DNA of 64,000 nt from Oscillospiraceae bacterium (GCA_902786615.1 CADADE010000032.1:1-64000), one strand, 5' to 3'. Shown: positions 9,065-17,618, counted from the stretch's first letter. Notes: a model not told the origin generated them from the letters alone. A program made the numbers and translations.

Positions 9065-9093
9065 TTGACAAGCGGGGTCGATGTCCCTATAAT
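9065..9093 (+). promoter_or_regulatory. Consensus sigma-A promoter of mgtC
   Basis: TTGACA at 9065-9070 and TATAAT at 9088-9093 with a 17-base spacer, a perfect match to the consensus. Transcription would start near 9100, leaving a leader of about 90 bases before mgtC. Confidence 0.85.
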
Positions 9094-9105
9094 ACGTGCA
9101 TAATA

Positions 9106-9132
9106 AGAGTCGTGGCTTTACCACGGCTCTTC
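9106..9132 (+). promoter_or_regulatory. Leader hairpin upstream of mgtC
   Basis: An 11-bp stem (AAGAGTCGTGG with CCACGGCTCTT, one G-U pair) lies just after the predicted transcription start. The sequence after it (CTGATTTCAAAAG) is only weakly T-rich, so it could be an attenuator or a 5' stabilising hairpin. No known riboswitch class was recognised. Confidence 0.5.
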
Positions 9133-9190
9133 TGATTTCAAAAGTTTCTGTTTTCTTATGGGCAGAAAGCCCACAGGCGGGAGGCTCAAT

Positions 9191-9928
9191 ATGACGCTTG
9201 CGGAATATATGAACAGTCAGTTTACGCTGACGCAGAATCTGGACTTTCTGTTCCGGCTGCTGGTGGCCGCGTCCTGCGGGGCCGCCATCGGCGTGGAGCG
9301 CAGCAAGCGCTTCAAGGAGGCGGGCGTGCGCACGCATCTGGTGGTGTGCTTTGCAGCGGCGCTGTTCATGATCATCTCCAAATACGGCTTTGCCGATCTC
9401 ACCGGACCCGACGGCGGCGACTTCCCCGGTATCCGCGGCGCGGACTCCTCCCGCGTGGCGGCCCAGGTGGTCAGCGGCATCAGCTTTCTTTGCTCGGCGG
9501 TCATCTTCAAAAACGGCGGCAGCGTCAAGGGTCTGACCACGGCGGCGGGCCTCTGGCTCACGGCGGGCATCGGCCTTGCCATCGGGGCGGGCCTGTTTGT
9601 CATCGGCGTGGGCGGCACGTTTCTCATGGCGGCCATGCAGATCCTGCTGCACCGCTTTGCCGTCGGCGGGGACGCCTATACCGGCAACCGCATGCAGTTT
9701 ACGGTCAAAAACGGGTATGACTTCAATACCGCTCTGGAGGAGCAGCTCAAGGCCTGGGGCGCGCAGCTTGCGGACAGTAAGATCACCCGCCGCAAGGACG
9801 GCACCACCGAGTACGATCTCACCATCCGCCGCAAGAAGGCCCTCACCTACGCGGAGATCAAGGAGTTCATGATGGAGCGTGAGGATATCCTCTCCGTCAG
9901 CAACAGTCCCCTCTATAGCCAGTATTGA
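9191..9928 (+). CDS. MgtC/SapB family membrane protein
   Basis: A 245-residue MgtC/SapB-family protein. It has an N-terminal domain of four to five membrane segments and a C-terminal soluble domain. Seen in the sequence: the family motif RLLVAASCGAAIGVERSKR, the EAGVRTHLVVC loop, a GISFLCSAVIFKNGGSVKGL segment, and TAAGLWLTAGIGLAIG. The C-terminal part (EYDLTIRRKK, then EREDILSV) resembles the small ACT-like tail of the family. In other bacteria MgtC proteins affect growth at low magnesium and membrane ATPase activity; the role here is inferred only by family. The start at 9191 has GGGAGG upstream and is preferred over the in-frame ATG at 9158. Confidence 0.85.
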   Translation: MTLAEYMNSQFTLTQNLDFLFRLLVAASCGAAIGVERSKRFKEAGVRTHLVVCFAAALFMIISKYGFADLTGPDGGDFPGIRGADSSRVAAQVVSGISFLCSAVIFKNGGSVKGLTTAAGLWLTAGIGLAIGAGLFVIGVGGTFLMAAMQILLHRFAVGGDAYTGNRMQFTVKNGYDFNTALEEQLKAWGAQLADSKITRRKDGTTEYDLTIRRKKALTYAEIKEFMMEREDILSVSNSPLYSQY

Positions 9929-9934
9929 CCGAAA

Positions 9935-9973
9935 CGCGCCCCTTTTCCGGGTTTGGAAAAGGGGCGCGCTTTT
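9935..9973 (+). terminator. Terminator of mgtC (bidirectional)
   Basis: A 14-bp hairpin CGCGCCCCTTTTCC / GGAAAAGGGGCGCG followed by CTTTTG, placed between two convergent genes. Confidence 0.8.
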
Positions 9974-9975
9974 GC

Positions 9976-10188
9976 TTACAGGATCTCGTTGATTTTGGTC
10001 TCGATGGTCTTTGCGACGTCCTCGGGCACGATCTTCTTGCTGACCACCAGGTCGAAGATTTCCCCGCAGCTCTTTCTGTTGAAGAGCTTGATGGGGTACT
10101 TCATGATCTGGGGGGCGTACTGCTCGATGATCGCCTTGCACTGGGGATTGGCAAAGCACTCCTTGACGGTCATGGTGCGGAAAGTCAT
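9976..10188 (-). CDS. Small hypothetical protein
   Basis: A 70-residue protein, MTFRTMTVKECFANPQCKAI at the start and EDVAKTIETKINEIL at the end, predicted mostly helical. The coding frame has a good ribosome site (GAAGGAGGCAGAACC) and normal codon use. I do not recognise the family with certainty. The shape, a short helical module with a conserved-looking KLFNRKSCGEIFDLV centre, resembles small helical domains found alone or at the ends of larger clostridial proteins. It stands alone between mgtC (convergent) and the Sel1-repeat gene. Confidence 0.7.
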   Translation of the reverse strand: MTFRTMTVKECFANPQCKAIIEQYAPQIMKYPIKLFNRKSCGEIFDLVVSKKIVPEDVAKTIETKINEIL

Positions 10189-10265
10189 GGTTCTGCCTCC
10201 TTCATAAATATAGTAGCCGGTAAAGCTGCTATGATTGTACCACGGGAAGCAGAGAGCGTCAATCT

Positions 10266-11369
10266 TTATGCGTGCGCTTCGAAGGAGGCGTGGGGATTGG
10301 TGGCCTCGGTCTGCTCCAGCATGGCGGCGGCCCAGTCGCTGCCGCCCTCCTTGGCGCGGGTGTACCAGCGGCCCGCCTCGTCCAGATTCTGCGTCACGCC
10401 GAGACCGTTCTGGTAGAGATAGCCGATCTGGGCCTGGCCCTGGGCGTTGCCCTGCTGGGCGGCGCGGTTGTTGTATTCCATGGCCTTGGCGTAGTCGGCA
10501 GACACGCCGAGGGCGTTCTGGTAGATGTAGCCCACCTGGGCCTGGGCGGGAGCGTAGTCCTCATCCGCGGCCTGCATGTAATAGTCCAGCGCTTTGGCGT
10601 AGTCCTGCTGCACGCCGCCCTTGCCGTCCAGGTACAGATCGCCCAGGAGCTTCATGGCGGCCATGTTGCCCGACGCGGCCATCTTTTCAAGCCCTGCGCG
10701 GGCTTTGGCGTAAAGCTCGTCCGCCTTGGCGGCGTCGACCTTGCGGGCGTTCTCCACCGCATAGCTGCCGGTGGCGTCGGCGGCGTTGCTCACATGGTTG
10801 GGGGCGGGGCCGTCGAAGAAGGCGGCAAGGCTCATGAGCTCAAAAGGCGTGAGGTTCGGAGCCTGCGAAGCCTTGGTCGCGGCGTCCAGCGCCAGCTCGT
10901 GGTTTTTCTCCACGCCGTGGCCCGTGGCGAAGCACTCGCTCAGCGCGCACATCACCGCGCCGTAATCAAAGGCGGCGGGGTCGGTCTCGTCCGCCACGGC
11001 GACAAACTTGATGTAGCGGCGCGCGGCCTCGTCCTTGTCCATGCGCAGGCCGTAGCCGAGATTGGCCGCCTCCGCCAGCAGATACGACGCGCTGGGGAAG
11101 CCGCCCTTCGCGGCGGTCTCCAGATAGGTCATGGCCTTGCTGTGGTTCTCGTTCGTGCCGAGACCGAGGTAATAGGCCTTGCCCAGGATCAGGGCGACGG
11201 TGGGATCACTGCTGTCGGCCTGGGCGCTCGCGCTCTGAAAGGCGCCGCTGTAGTCGCCGCTGTTGTAGAGGGCGACAGCCTGATCGGCGGCCCCCTCGGC
11301 GGAGGCGGGCGCTGCGCACAGCGCCAGCGCCAGGGTCAGGGCCAGAAGCAGCGTGATGATTCGTTTCAT
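10266..11369 (-). CDS. Secreted Sel1-repeat protein
   Basis: A 367-residue exported protein with a signal peptide (MKRIITLLLALTLALALC, cleavage near ASA-EG) and Sel1/TPR-like repeats. Repeat hallmarks are frequent: AVALYNSGDYSGAF, AKALDYYMQAADED, AQVGYIYQNALGVSADYAKA and GYLYQNGLGVTQNLDEAGRW. The last four or so are regular Sel1 units of about 36 residues. Such proteins usually act as scaffolds for protein contacts; the partner is unknown. The ATG at 11369 has AAGGAG seven bases upstream; a longer frame to 11450 is not supported. It is the sole gene of its unit, with a MITE-like copy about 180 bases upstream. Confidence 0.85.
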   Translation of the reverse strand: MKRIITLLLALTLALALCAAPASAEGAADQAVALYNSGDYSGAFQSASAQADSSDPTVALILGKAYYLGLGTNENHSKAMTYLETAAKGGFPSASYLLAEAANLGYGLRMDKDEAARRYIKFVAVADETDPAAFDYGAVMCALSECFATGHGVEKNHELALDAATKASQAPNLTPFELMSLAAFFDGPAPNHVSNAADATGSYAVENARKVDAAKADELYAKARAGLEKMAASGNMAAMKLLGDLYLDGKGGVQQDYAKALDYYMQAADEDYAPAQAQVGYIYQNALGVSADYAKAMEYNNRAAQQGNAQGQAQIGYLYQNGLGVTQNLDEAGRWYTRAKEGGSDWAAAMLEQTEATNPHASFEAHA

Positions 11370-11546
11370 AGTCTCTACTCCTTCTATCCTATAAGAATCT
11401 CTTTTTTTGAACAGCTTTGCTATTATATCCCGCCCCGCCCGCTTTTTCAACCGCCAACGCAGGGCAAATCGTGAACATTTTGCAAAGCATCTGCGATTAT
11501 CCCTGACGAGACTGCTTCGGAAAAGTTCCCGCCCGGTCTGATCCGC
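11370..11546. other. Intergenic spacer before the MITE-like copy 2
   Basis: This spacer lies between the divergent Sel1-repeat and SPFH genes. It must hold the Sel1 gene promoter, but no strong promoter match was seen. No gene is visible. Confidence 0.5.
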
Positions 11547-11684
11547 TTAAGGTAATACCGCATAATGCGGCAAGAGCAGATTCCGAGAAAATTTGCGTTC
11601 TGATGATGGCACTTTTTCGCGGATGTACTTTGTGTACCTCAAGAAAAGAAGATGCCGCAGACGTATTGTGCGGTGTTGCCTTAA
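11547..11684. mobile_element. MITE-like inverted-repeat element, copy 2
   Basis: A 130-bp unit (11551-11680) with the same 16-bp terminal repeats as copy 1, GGTAATACCGCATAAT and ATTGTGCGGTGTTGCC. It is flanked by TTAA on both sides (11547-11550 and 11681-11684). The interior shares the CGGCAAGAGCAGAT and TGTACTTTGTGTACCTCAAG blocks with copy 1. It lies about 100 bases upstream of the SPFH operon and may influence its promoter region. Confidence 0.8.
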
Positions 11685-11788
11685 GAAACTTTCAGTGGAT
11701 TTTTCCGGCGCGCCCTGTTATACTGTACGTGGTATGTGTAAAAATGCAAGCACCGGGCAAAGCCCCGAGATTTGAAAGGAGAACCAAC

Positions 11789-13099
11789 ATGGGTCTTATC
11801 AAAGCAGCCTTGGATTCTGTGACCGGCGTGCTCGCCGATCAGTGGAAGGAATATTTCTATTGTGAAGCGCTCGACGGAAACACCCTCGTGGTGCGCGGCC
11901 GGAAACGCCAGAAAGGCTTCTCCGGCAACCGCGGCAGCGACAATATCATCTCCAACGGTTCCGTCGTCGCCGTGGCCGACGGCCAGTGCATGATCATCGT
12001 CGACCAGGGCAAGATCAGCGAGCTTTGCGCCGAGCCGGGCGAGTTCGTCTACGACAGCTCCACCGAGCCCTCCCTCTTCTGCGGCGATCTGAGCGACGGC
12101 ATCATGGACGTGTTCAAGGTCATGGGCAAGCGCTTCACCTTCGGCGGCGTAGCCCCCAAGGATCAGCGCGTGTACTACTTCAACACCAAGGAGCTTGTCG
12201 GCAACAAGTACGGCACCCCCTCCCCCGTGCCCTTCCGCGTGGTGGACCAGCGCGCCGGCATCGACATCGACATCGGCATCCGCTGCTTCGGCGAGTACTC
12301 CTACCGCATCACGAACCCCATCCTCTTCTACACCAACGTCTGCGGCAACGTCAGCGACGCCTACACCCGCGACAAACTCGACAACCAGCTCAAGACCGAG
12401 CTTCTGACCGCCCTGCAGCCCGCCTTTGCCCGCATTTCCGACGAGGGCATCCGTTATTCCAGCCTGCCCGGCCACACCAGAGAGATTTCCGACGCGCTCA
12501 ACGAGGAGCTCTCCGGCAAGTGGCGCGACCTGCGCGGTCTTGAAATCGTCTCCTTCGGCGTCTCCAGCGTGAAGGCCAGCGAGGAAGACGAGCAGATGAT
12601 CAAGGAGATGCAGCGCAACGCGGCCCTGCGCGATCCCAACGTGGCGGCGGCCCACCTTGTGGGCGCTCAGGCGGCGGCCATGCAGGACGCGGCCAGGAAC
12701 GCAAACGGCGCGGCGATGGGCTTCATGGGCATGAACATGGCCGCCCAGACCGGCGGCGTGAATGCGGCCAGCCTCTACGCCATGGGCTCCCAGCAGCCTG
12801 CCCAGCCCGCAGCGGCCCCCAGGGCCGACGGCTGGACCTGCCCCAACTGCGGCAAGACCGTCTTCGGCAAGTTCTGCACCGAGTGCGGCACGAAAAAGCC
12901 CGCCGACGGCTGGACCTGCCCGAGCTGCGGCGCGGTGAACAAGGGCAAATTCTGCGCGGAGTGCGGCGCGAAAAAGCCCGCCGACGCGCCCCTTTACAAG
13001 TGCGACAAGTGCGGCTGGCAGCCGGAGGATCCGGCCCATCCGCCGAAGTTCTGCCCCCAGTGCGGCGACCCCTTCAACGATCAGGACATCGCAAAGTAA
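11789..13099 (+). CDS. SPFH-domain protein with C-terminal zinc ribbons (YdjI-like)
   Basis: A 436-residue protein. The first about 320 residues form the SPFH/virion-core-type domain found in B. subtilis YdjI (GSVVAVADGQCMIIVDQGKI, then VPFRVVDQRAGIDIDIGIR and FGVSSVKASEEDE). After an Ala/Met-rich linker come three zinc-ribbon-like units: CPNCGKTVFGKFCTECG, CPSCGAVNKGKFCAECG and CDKCGW...FCPQCG. YdjI works with membrane anchors YdjG and YdjH in recruiting the stress protein PspA in B. subtilis; that role is inferred by homology. The start at 11789 follows AAAGGAG. The next gene begins 38 bases downstream, and the third follows closely, forming a three-gene operon. Confidence 0.85.
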   Translation: MGLIKAALDSVTGVLADQWKEYFYCEALDGNTLVVRGRKRQKGFSGNRGSDNIISNGSVVAVADGQCMIIVDQGKISELCAEPGEFVYDSSTEPSLFCGDLSDGIMDVFKVMGKRFTFGGVAPKDQRVYYFNTKELVGNKYGTPSPVPFRVVDQRAGIDIDIGIRCFGEYSYRITNPILFYTNVCGNVSDAYTRDKLDNQLKTELLTALQPAFARISDEGIRYSSLPGHTREISDALNEELSGKWRDLRGLEIVSFGVSSVKASEEDEQMIKEMQRNAALRDPNVAAAHLVGAQAAAMQDAARNANGAAMGFMGMNMAAQTGGVNAASLYAMGSQQPAQPAAAPRADGWTCPNCGKTVFGKFCTECGTKKPADGWTCPSCGAVNKGKFCAECGAKKPADAPLYKCDKCGWQPEDPAHPPKFCPQCGDPFNDQDIAK

Positions 13100-13136
13100 A
13101 AGGCATTGAAGCCTTCCCCCAAGTGAGGTGAAAACC

Positions 13137-14249
13137 GTGGCAGACCAGATCAGCAATTACAAGTGCCCCGCGTGTACCGGTCCCCTGCGCTTTGACGGGA
13201 AGACCGGGCGGCTCCAGTGCGACTACTGCGGCTCCAGCTTCAGCGTGCAGGAGATCGAGGCGCTTTACCAAAGTCAGGACGAGACGGCGGCTGCCGCCGC
13301 TGCCGAGGCGCAGGCGCGTGAGGACAGCGTCAGCGCCGAGGGGGAATGGACGGTCTCCGGCGAGAACTGGGCCAGGGAGCAGGGGCTGAAGCTATACAAC
13401 TGCCCCAGCTGCGGGGCCGAGCTCGTGTGTGACGAGACCACCGCCGCCACCTCCTGTCCCTATTGCGGCAACCCCTCCATCGTGCCGGGCCAGCTCAGCG
13501 ACATGCTGAAGCCGGACTATGTCATTCCCTTCAAGGTGGACAAAGAGGACGCCAAGGCGGCGCTCAAAAAATACTACAAGGGGAAAAAGCTCCTGCCCAA
13601 GGCCTTTTCGGAGCAGAATCACATTGAAGAGATCCAGGGCGTGTATGTCCCCTTCTGGCTTGTGGACGGGGCGGCGGACGCGGATATGCTCTTTCGCGGC
13701 ACCCGCGTCAACAGCGTGACCACCCCCAACTCCATCATCACCACCACGGAGTATTACAACATCCATCGCTCCGGCACGGTGCGCTTTGAGAAAATCCCCG
13801 TGGACGCGTCCAGCAAGATGCCCGACACCCACATGGACGCCATCGAGCCCTTTGACTACAGCGAGCTCAAGCCCTTCTCCAACGCCTACCTGCCGGGCTT
13901 TCTGGCCAACAAATACGACATGGAGGCTGAGGAGTGCTACGGGCGCGCGGACGAGCGCGCCGCCAACACCGCGGCGGAGCTGGTGTCCCAGACCGTGAGC
14001 GGCTACTCCACTCTCGTCTCCCAGGGCAAGCAGATCCGCATACGCCGGGGAAAGGTCAGCTATGCGCTGCTGCCGGTGTGGATGCTCTCCACCCGCTGGA
14101 ACGGCGAAAACTTCCTCTTCGCCATGAACGGGCAGACCGGCAAGCTCATCGGCGATCTGCCGGTGGCGCGCTCCAGGGTCCTCGGCTGGTACACGGGCAT
14201 CACCGCCGCCGTGACGGCACTGATGGCGCTGTTCATGTATTTTCTGTGA
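13137..14249 (+). CDS. Zinc-ribbon membrane protein (YdjG-like)
   Basis: A 370-residue protein with two N-terminal zinc ribbons, YKCPACTGPLRF...CDYCGSS (about residues 7-33) and YNCPSCGAEL...CPYCGN (about residues 82-107). A large mixed domain follows, and a single C-terminal membrane segment (WYTGITAAVTALMALFMYFL) leaves the ribbons in the cytoplasm. It resembles YdjG, the anchor that binds the SPFH protein YdjI in B. subtilis. A GTG at 13137 is chosen because GAGGTG lies nine bases upstream; the GTG at 13128 overlaps that site. It lies in the operon between the SPFH gene and the TPM gene, 12 bases before the latter. Confidence 0.8.
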   Translation: MADQISNYKCPACTGPLRFDGKTGRLQCDYCGSSFSVQEIEALYQSQDETAAAAAAEAQAREDSVSAEGEWTVSGENWAREQGLKLYNCPSCGAELVCDETTAATSCPYCGNPSIVPGQLSDMLKPDYVIPFKVDKEDAKAALKKYYKGKKLLPKAFSEQNHIEEIQGVYVPFWLVDGAADADMLFRGTRVNSVTTPNSIITTTEYYNIHRSGTVRFEKIPVDASSKMPDTHMDAIEPFDYSELKPFSNAYLPGFLANKYDMEAEECYGRADERAANTAAELVSQTVSGYSTLVSQGKQIRIRRGKVSYALLPVWMLSTRWNGENFLFAMNGQTGKLIGDLPVARSRVLGWYTGITAAVTALMALFMYFL

Positions 14250-14261
14250 GGAGGAGGGCGT

Positions 14262-15104
14262 ATGAAGAAACGATTTCTCCTCTCTCTCTGCCTCATCCTC
14301 TGCCTGCTGCTGGGCGTCACGGCGAGCGCCCACGCGGCAGCGCAGATCGACAACGTGAGCGACTACGCCGGCATTCTCACGAGCGCCGAGCAGCAAAAGC
14401 TCAACGAGCGGGCCGCGGAGGTCACCGCGGAATACGGCTTCGGCGTCTTTGTGGTCATCGTCAATGATTACAGGGAATACGTCAACGGCAGCATCGCGGA
14501 CTTCTCCGAGGAGGTCTTCCACCGCTACGGCCTCGGCTGGGGCGCCAAGGAAGACGGCGTCATCCTCGCCATGAGCATGAACGACCGCGACTACGACATT
14601 TACGCCCACGGCGATTTCGGCAACTACGCCTTCACCGACTACGGCAAGCAGCAGCTCGCAAACAGCTTTCTGGACAATTTCCGGCGCAACGACTGGGCGG
14701 GCGGCTTCCGCGATTTCATTGAAACCAGCGCCGACATGCTCCGGGACGCCAAGAACGGGAACCCCGTGGACGTCTGGATCCCCGATCCGGCGGAGCAGGG
14801 GCCGCGCATGACGCTCGGCAAGCTCCTGATCAGTCTCGGCGTGGGCTGCGCCGTCGGCGGCGTCAGCGTCGCCGGGATGCGGCGGCCGATGAAAACCGCC
14901 GTGCGCCAGTCCGGGGCGGCCAATTACGTCTCCCAGGGCGGCGTGAACCTGCGTGTCCGGCGGGACGACTTCCTCAACCGTGTCGTCAACCGGCGGCCGA
15001 TCCCACGGGTGACCAACACCGGCGGGCGATCGGGCGGCGGTCACTTCGGCGGCACCACGATCAGCGGCGGCCACGGCGGCTCACACCACAGCGGAAAGTT
15101 TTAA
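14262..15104 (+). CDS. TPM-domain exported protein (YdjH-like)
   Basis: A 280-residue protein with a signal peptide (MKKRFLLSLCLILCLLLGV, cleavage near AHA) followed by a TPM domain (residues about 30-170: VSDYAGILTSAEQQKLNERA, YGFGVFVVIVNDY, GWGAKEDGVILAMSMNDRDY). A membrane segment follows at about 188-206 (LLISLGVGCAVGGVSVAG). The tail is Gly/Ser/His-rich and basic (GGHFGGTTISGGHGGSHHSG). TPM domains act outside the membrane in photosystem repair and in YdjH of B. subtilis, where the protein partners YdjG. As last gene of the operon it is followed by a terminator. No PspA gene is adjacent, unlike the B. subtilis locus. Confidence 0.85.
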   Translation: MKKRFLLSLCLILCLLLGVTASAHAAAQIDNVSDYAGILTSAEQQKLNERAAEVTAEYGFGVFVVIVNDYREYVNGSIADFSEEVFHRYGLGWGAKEDGVILAMSMNDRDYDIYAHGDFGNYAFTDYGKQQLANSFLDNFRRNDWAGGFRDFIETSADMLRDAKNGNPVDVWIPDPAEQGPRMTLGKLLISLGVGCAVGGVSVAGMRRPMKTAVRQSGAANYVSQGGVNLRVRRDDFLNRVVNRRPIPRVTNTGGRSGGGHFGGTTISGGHGGSHHSGKF

Positions 15105-15111
15105 AAAGCAG

Positions 15112-15161
15112 CTCCCCGAGCGCGGCCATTGCGTTGGCCCGTGCCCGGGGAGTCGTTTTTT
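15112..15161 (+). terminator. Terminator of the SPFH/TPM operon
   Basis: An imperfect hairpin CTCCCCG...CGGGGAG with an inner GGCC/GGCC stem, followed by GTCGTTTTTTC. Confidence 0.7.
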
Positions 15162-15202
15162 CATTTCGCCATGACAAATATCACGGGAGGGCCTGCGGCC
15201 CG

Positions 15203-15406
15203 TCACCAAATATCAATGTCTCCGGTTTTGTCGCCTTTGACCCAGTACGCCTTATTCTCGTCAATGCGGACGTAAATCCTGTCTGCCTCGCCGACAATCG
15301 TGAGAAGCGCGTTGACCGTGATCTCGCCGCCGAAGGCCGACTGGAAGATGACGGTCGGGACAGGCTGAGAAAGCTCGGTCTCCACATGCTGTTGTTTTTG
15401 ATTCAT
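15203..15406 (-). CDS. DUF6465 family small protein
   Basis: A 67-residue protein (MNQKQQHVETELSQPVPTVI at the start) containing FGGEITVNALLTIV, IYVRIDENKAYWVKGDKTG and a C-terminal DIDIW. The pattern of a short beta-rich module with a YVxxxENKAYxV centre matches the DUF6465 family of Clostridia, whose role is unknown. The ATG at 15406 lies nine bases after GGAAAGGG; a GTG three codons earlier overlaps that site. It is a single gene, convergent with the TPM operon and divergent from glgB. Confidence 0.7.
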   Translation of the reverse strand: MNQKQQHVETELSQPVPTVIFQSAFGGEITVNALLTIVGEADRIYVRIDENKAYWVKGDKTGDIDIW

Positions 15407-15535
15407 AAGCGGCACCCTTTCCGTGTATCATGAGTGTATATCATACACACCCTCTCTCTATGTTGTCAAGCAAAAAGTTTTCCGTGCGCTTCCTTTCGCG
15501 TATTTCCGTTCCTGGCAAAAGGCGGGGAATAGCTG

Positions 15536-15564
15536 TTTACAGACCTATGATTTTTTGGTAAAAT
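15536..15564 (+). promoter_or_regulatory. Sigma-A promoter of glgB
   Basis: TTTACA at 15536-15541 and TAAAAT at 15559-15564 with a 17-base spacer. The upstream in-frame ATG at 15563 overlaps the -10, which rules it out as the start of glgB. Confidence 0.7.
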
Positions 15565-15601
15565 GATGATATCATCAGAGAAGTTTGAAGGGGGTTCTCC
15601 C

Positions 15602-17578
15602 ATGGTTCGGATTCTGGAATGGGACAGCGCGCTGCGCCCGTTTGAGCGGGACATCAACCTGCGCATGGATAACTTCTACCGCATGCGCGGCATGCTTGCG
15701 GGCAGCGGCACGCTCACCGACTTTGCCAACGCCCATGAGTACTACGGCTTCCACCACAGCGCCGACGGCTGGGTCTATCGCGAGTGGGCCCCGGGGGCGG
15801 ATGCGCTCTATCTCACCGGGGAATTCAACAACTGGGAGCCTACCGCCGCCCCCCTCACGCCCATCGGCGGCGGCAGCTGGGAGCTGCGCCTGCCCGAGGA
15901 GACGCTGCGCGACGGGATGCGCGTCAAGACGGTGGTGCGAAACGGCGGCAATCTCTCCTGGCACATCCCGCTTTACGCCCGCCGCGTGATCCAGGATCAG
16001 ACAAGCTACGAGTGGATCTGCGAGGTCTGGGACCCCATCGAGCCCTATGCCTGGACGGACGCGGGCTTCACCCCCGACAGGAGCCTCTTTATCTACGAGT
16101 CGCACGTCGGCATGGCCACGGAGGAATACCGCGTCGGCACCTATCGGGAGTTTGCGGACAACGTGCTGCCCCGGGTGCGGGAGCTGGGCTACAACACCGT
16201 GCAGCTCATGGCCATCATGGAGCACCCCTATTACGGCTCCTTCGGCTATCAGGTGTCGAACTTCTTCGCCGCCTCCAGCCGCTTCGGCTATCCCGAGGAC
16301 TTAAAATACCTGGTGGACAAGGCCCACGGCATGGGCATCGCCGTGCTGCTGGACGTGGTGCACTCCCACGCGGTGAAGAACACCGTGGAGGGCATCAACC
16401 GCTTTGACGGCACGGACACGCAGTTTTTCCGCGCGGGCAGGGCGGGCGATCACCCCGCCTGGGACACCAAGTGCTTCAACTACGGCAAGACCGAGGTCCT
16501 GCATTTTCTGCTCTCGAACCTCAAATTCTGGATGACGGAGTACCACTTCGACGGCTTCCGCTTCGACGGCGTGACCAGCATGCTCTATCACGACCACGGC
16601 CTGGGCGCGGCCTTCACGAATCTGCGCATGTACTTTTCCATGAACACCGACACCGAGGCCATCACCTATCTCCAACTGGCAAACGAGCTGATCCATGAGC
16701 TCAACCCCCGCGCCGTCTCCATTGCCGAGGACATGTCCGGCATGCCGGGCATGACGCTCAAGGTGCCGGACGGCGGCATCGGCTTTGACTACCGCCTCGC
16801 GATGGGCCTGCCGGACATGTGGATACGCCTCATCAAGGAGAAGCGGGACGAGGACTGGAGCCTCGACTATATCTGGAACGAGCTCAACCGCCGCATGGCC
16901 GCCACCATCGCCTACGTGGAGAGCCACGACCAGGCCCTGGTGGGCGACCAGACCATCATGTTCCGCCTGGCCGAGGCGCACATGTACACCGACATGGACA
17001 AGATCTGCCACAACCAGGTGATCGACCGCGCCATGGCCCTGCACAAGATGCTGCGCCTTGTGACCTGCGCCGCGGGCGGCGACGGCTACCTCAACTTCAT
17101 GGGCAACGAGTTCGGCCACCCCGAGTGGATCGACTTCCCGCGCGAGGGCAACGGCTGGGATTACAAATACTGCCGCCGTCAGTGGAGCCTGCCGGAAAAC
17201 GGCTACCTCAAATACGGGCAGCTCAATCTCTTCGACCACGACATGATCCACACCTGCAGGAAATACAATGTCCTCGGCGGGGGCGGGGCGACGCTGCGCC
17301 TGCTGCGGCAGGATCAGCACCTGCTGGCCTTCGAGCGCGGCGGCCTGGTCTTCGTCTTCAACTTTGACCCCGTGCGCACCCACATGGACTGCACTGTGCC
17401 CGTCAGCGTCGGGCGCGACCATGAGGTGCTTTTCACCACGGACGATGGCTGCTACGGCGGCTTCGACAACATCGCGCACGAGCGCTACTCCGCCTTTATT
17501 CCGGGCATGGGCAGTCCCGCCCTGCGCCTCGGTCTGCCGCCGCGCACCGCCATGGTGCTCAAGCCCGTGGACGAATAA
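15602..17578 (+). CDS. glgB: 1,4-alpha-glucan branching enzyme (GH13)
   Basis: It cuts alpha-1,4 glucan chains and re-attaches them by alpha-1,6 bonds to branch glycogen. The 658-residue protein has an N-terminal CBM48-like domain (YREWAPGADALYLTGEFNNW), a GH13 barrel and a C-terminal beta domain. Catalytic residues are visible: nucleophile Asp near 321 in GFRFDGVTSM, acid Glu near 375 in SIAEDMSGMPG, and Asp near 442 in YVESHDQALVGD. The sequence style (NLSWHIPLYARRVIQD, then EYHFDGFRFDGVTSMLYHDHG and NFMGNEFGHPEWIDFPREGN) is closer to the eukaryotic-like group of branching enzymes than to E. coli GlgB. GAAGGGGG precedes the ATG. It stands alone with its own promoter and terminator; no other glycogen genes are in the window. 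Confidence 0.93.
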   Translation: MVRILEWDSALRPFERDINLRMDNFYRMRGMLAGSGTLTDFANAHEYYGFHHSADGWVYREWAPGADALYLTGEFNNWEPTAAPLTPIGGGSWELRLPEETLRDGMRVKTVVRNGGNLSWHIPLYARRVIQDQTSYEWICEVWDPIEPYAWTDAGFTPDRSLFIYESHVGMATEEYRVGTYREFADNVLPRVRELGYNTVQLMAIMEHPYYGSFGYQVSNFFAASSRFGYPEDLKYLVDKAHGMGIAVLLDVVHSHAVKNTVEGINRFDGTDTQFFRAGRAGDHPAWDTKCFNYGKTEVLHFLLSNLKFWMTEYHFDGFRFDGVTSMLYHDHGLGAAFTNLRMYFSMNTDTEAITYLQLANELIHELNPRAVSIAEDMSGMPGMTLKVPDGGIGFDYRLAMGLPDMWIRLIKEKRDEDWSLDYIWNELNRRMAATIAYVESHDQALVGDQTIMFRLAEAHMYTDMDKICHNQVIDRAMALHKMLRLVTCAAGGDGYLNFMGNEFGHPEWIDFPREGNGWDYKYCRRQWSLPENGYLKYGQLNLFDHDMIHTCRKYNVLGGGGATLRLLRQDQHLLAFERGGLVFVFNFDPVRTHMDCTVPVSVGRDHEVLFTTDDGCYGGFDNIAHERYSAFIPGMGSPALRLGLPPRTAMVLKPVDE

Positions 17579-17590
17579 AGCCGATACAAA

Positions 17591-17618
17591 AAACAGGAGG
17601 CCAAAAGCCTCCTGTTTT
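17591..17618 (+). terminator. Terminator of glgB (bidirectional)
   Basis: A perfect 11-bp hairpin AAACAGGAGGC / GCCTCCTGTTT with A and T runs on both flanks, between convergent genes. Confidence 0.85.

Noticed and set aside
9100..9190. Magnesium riboswitch upstream of mgtC
   Set aside because: The leader is only about 90 bases with a single hairpin; no M-box or ykoY-type core could be recognised.
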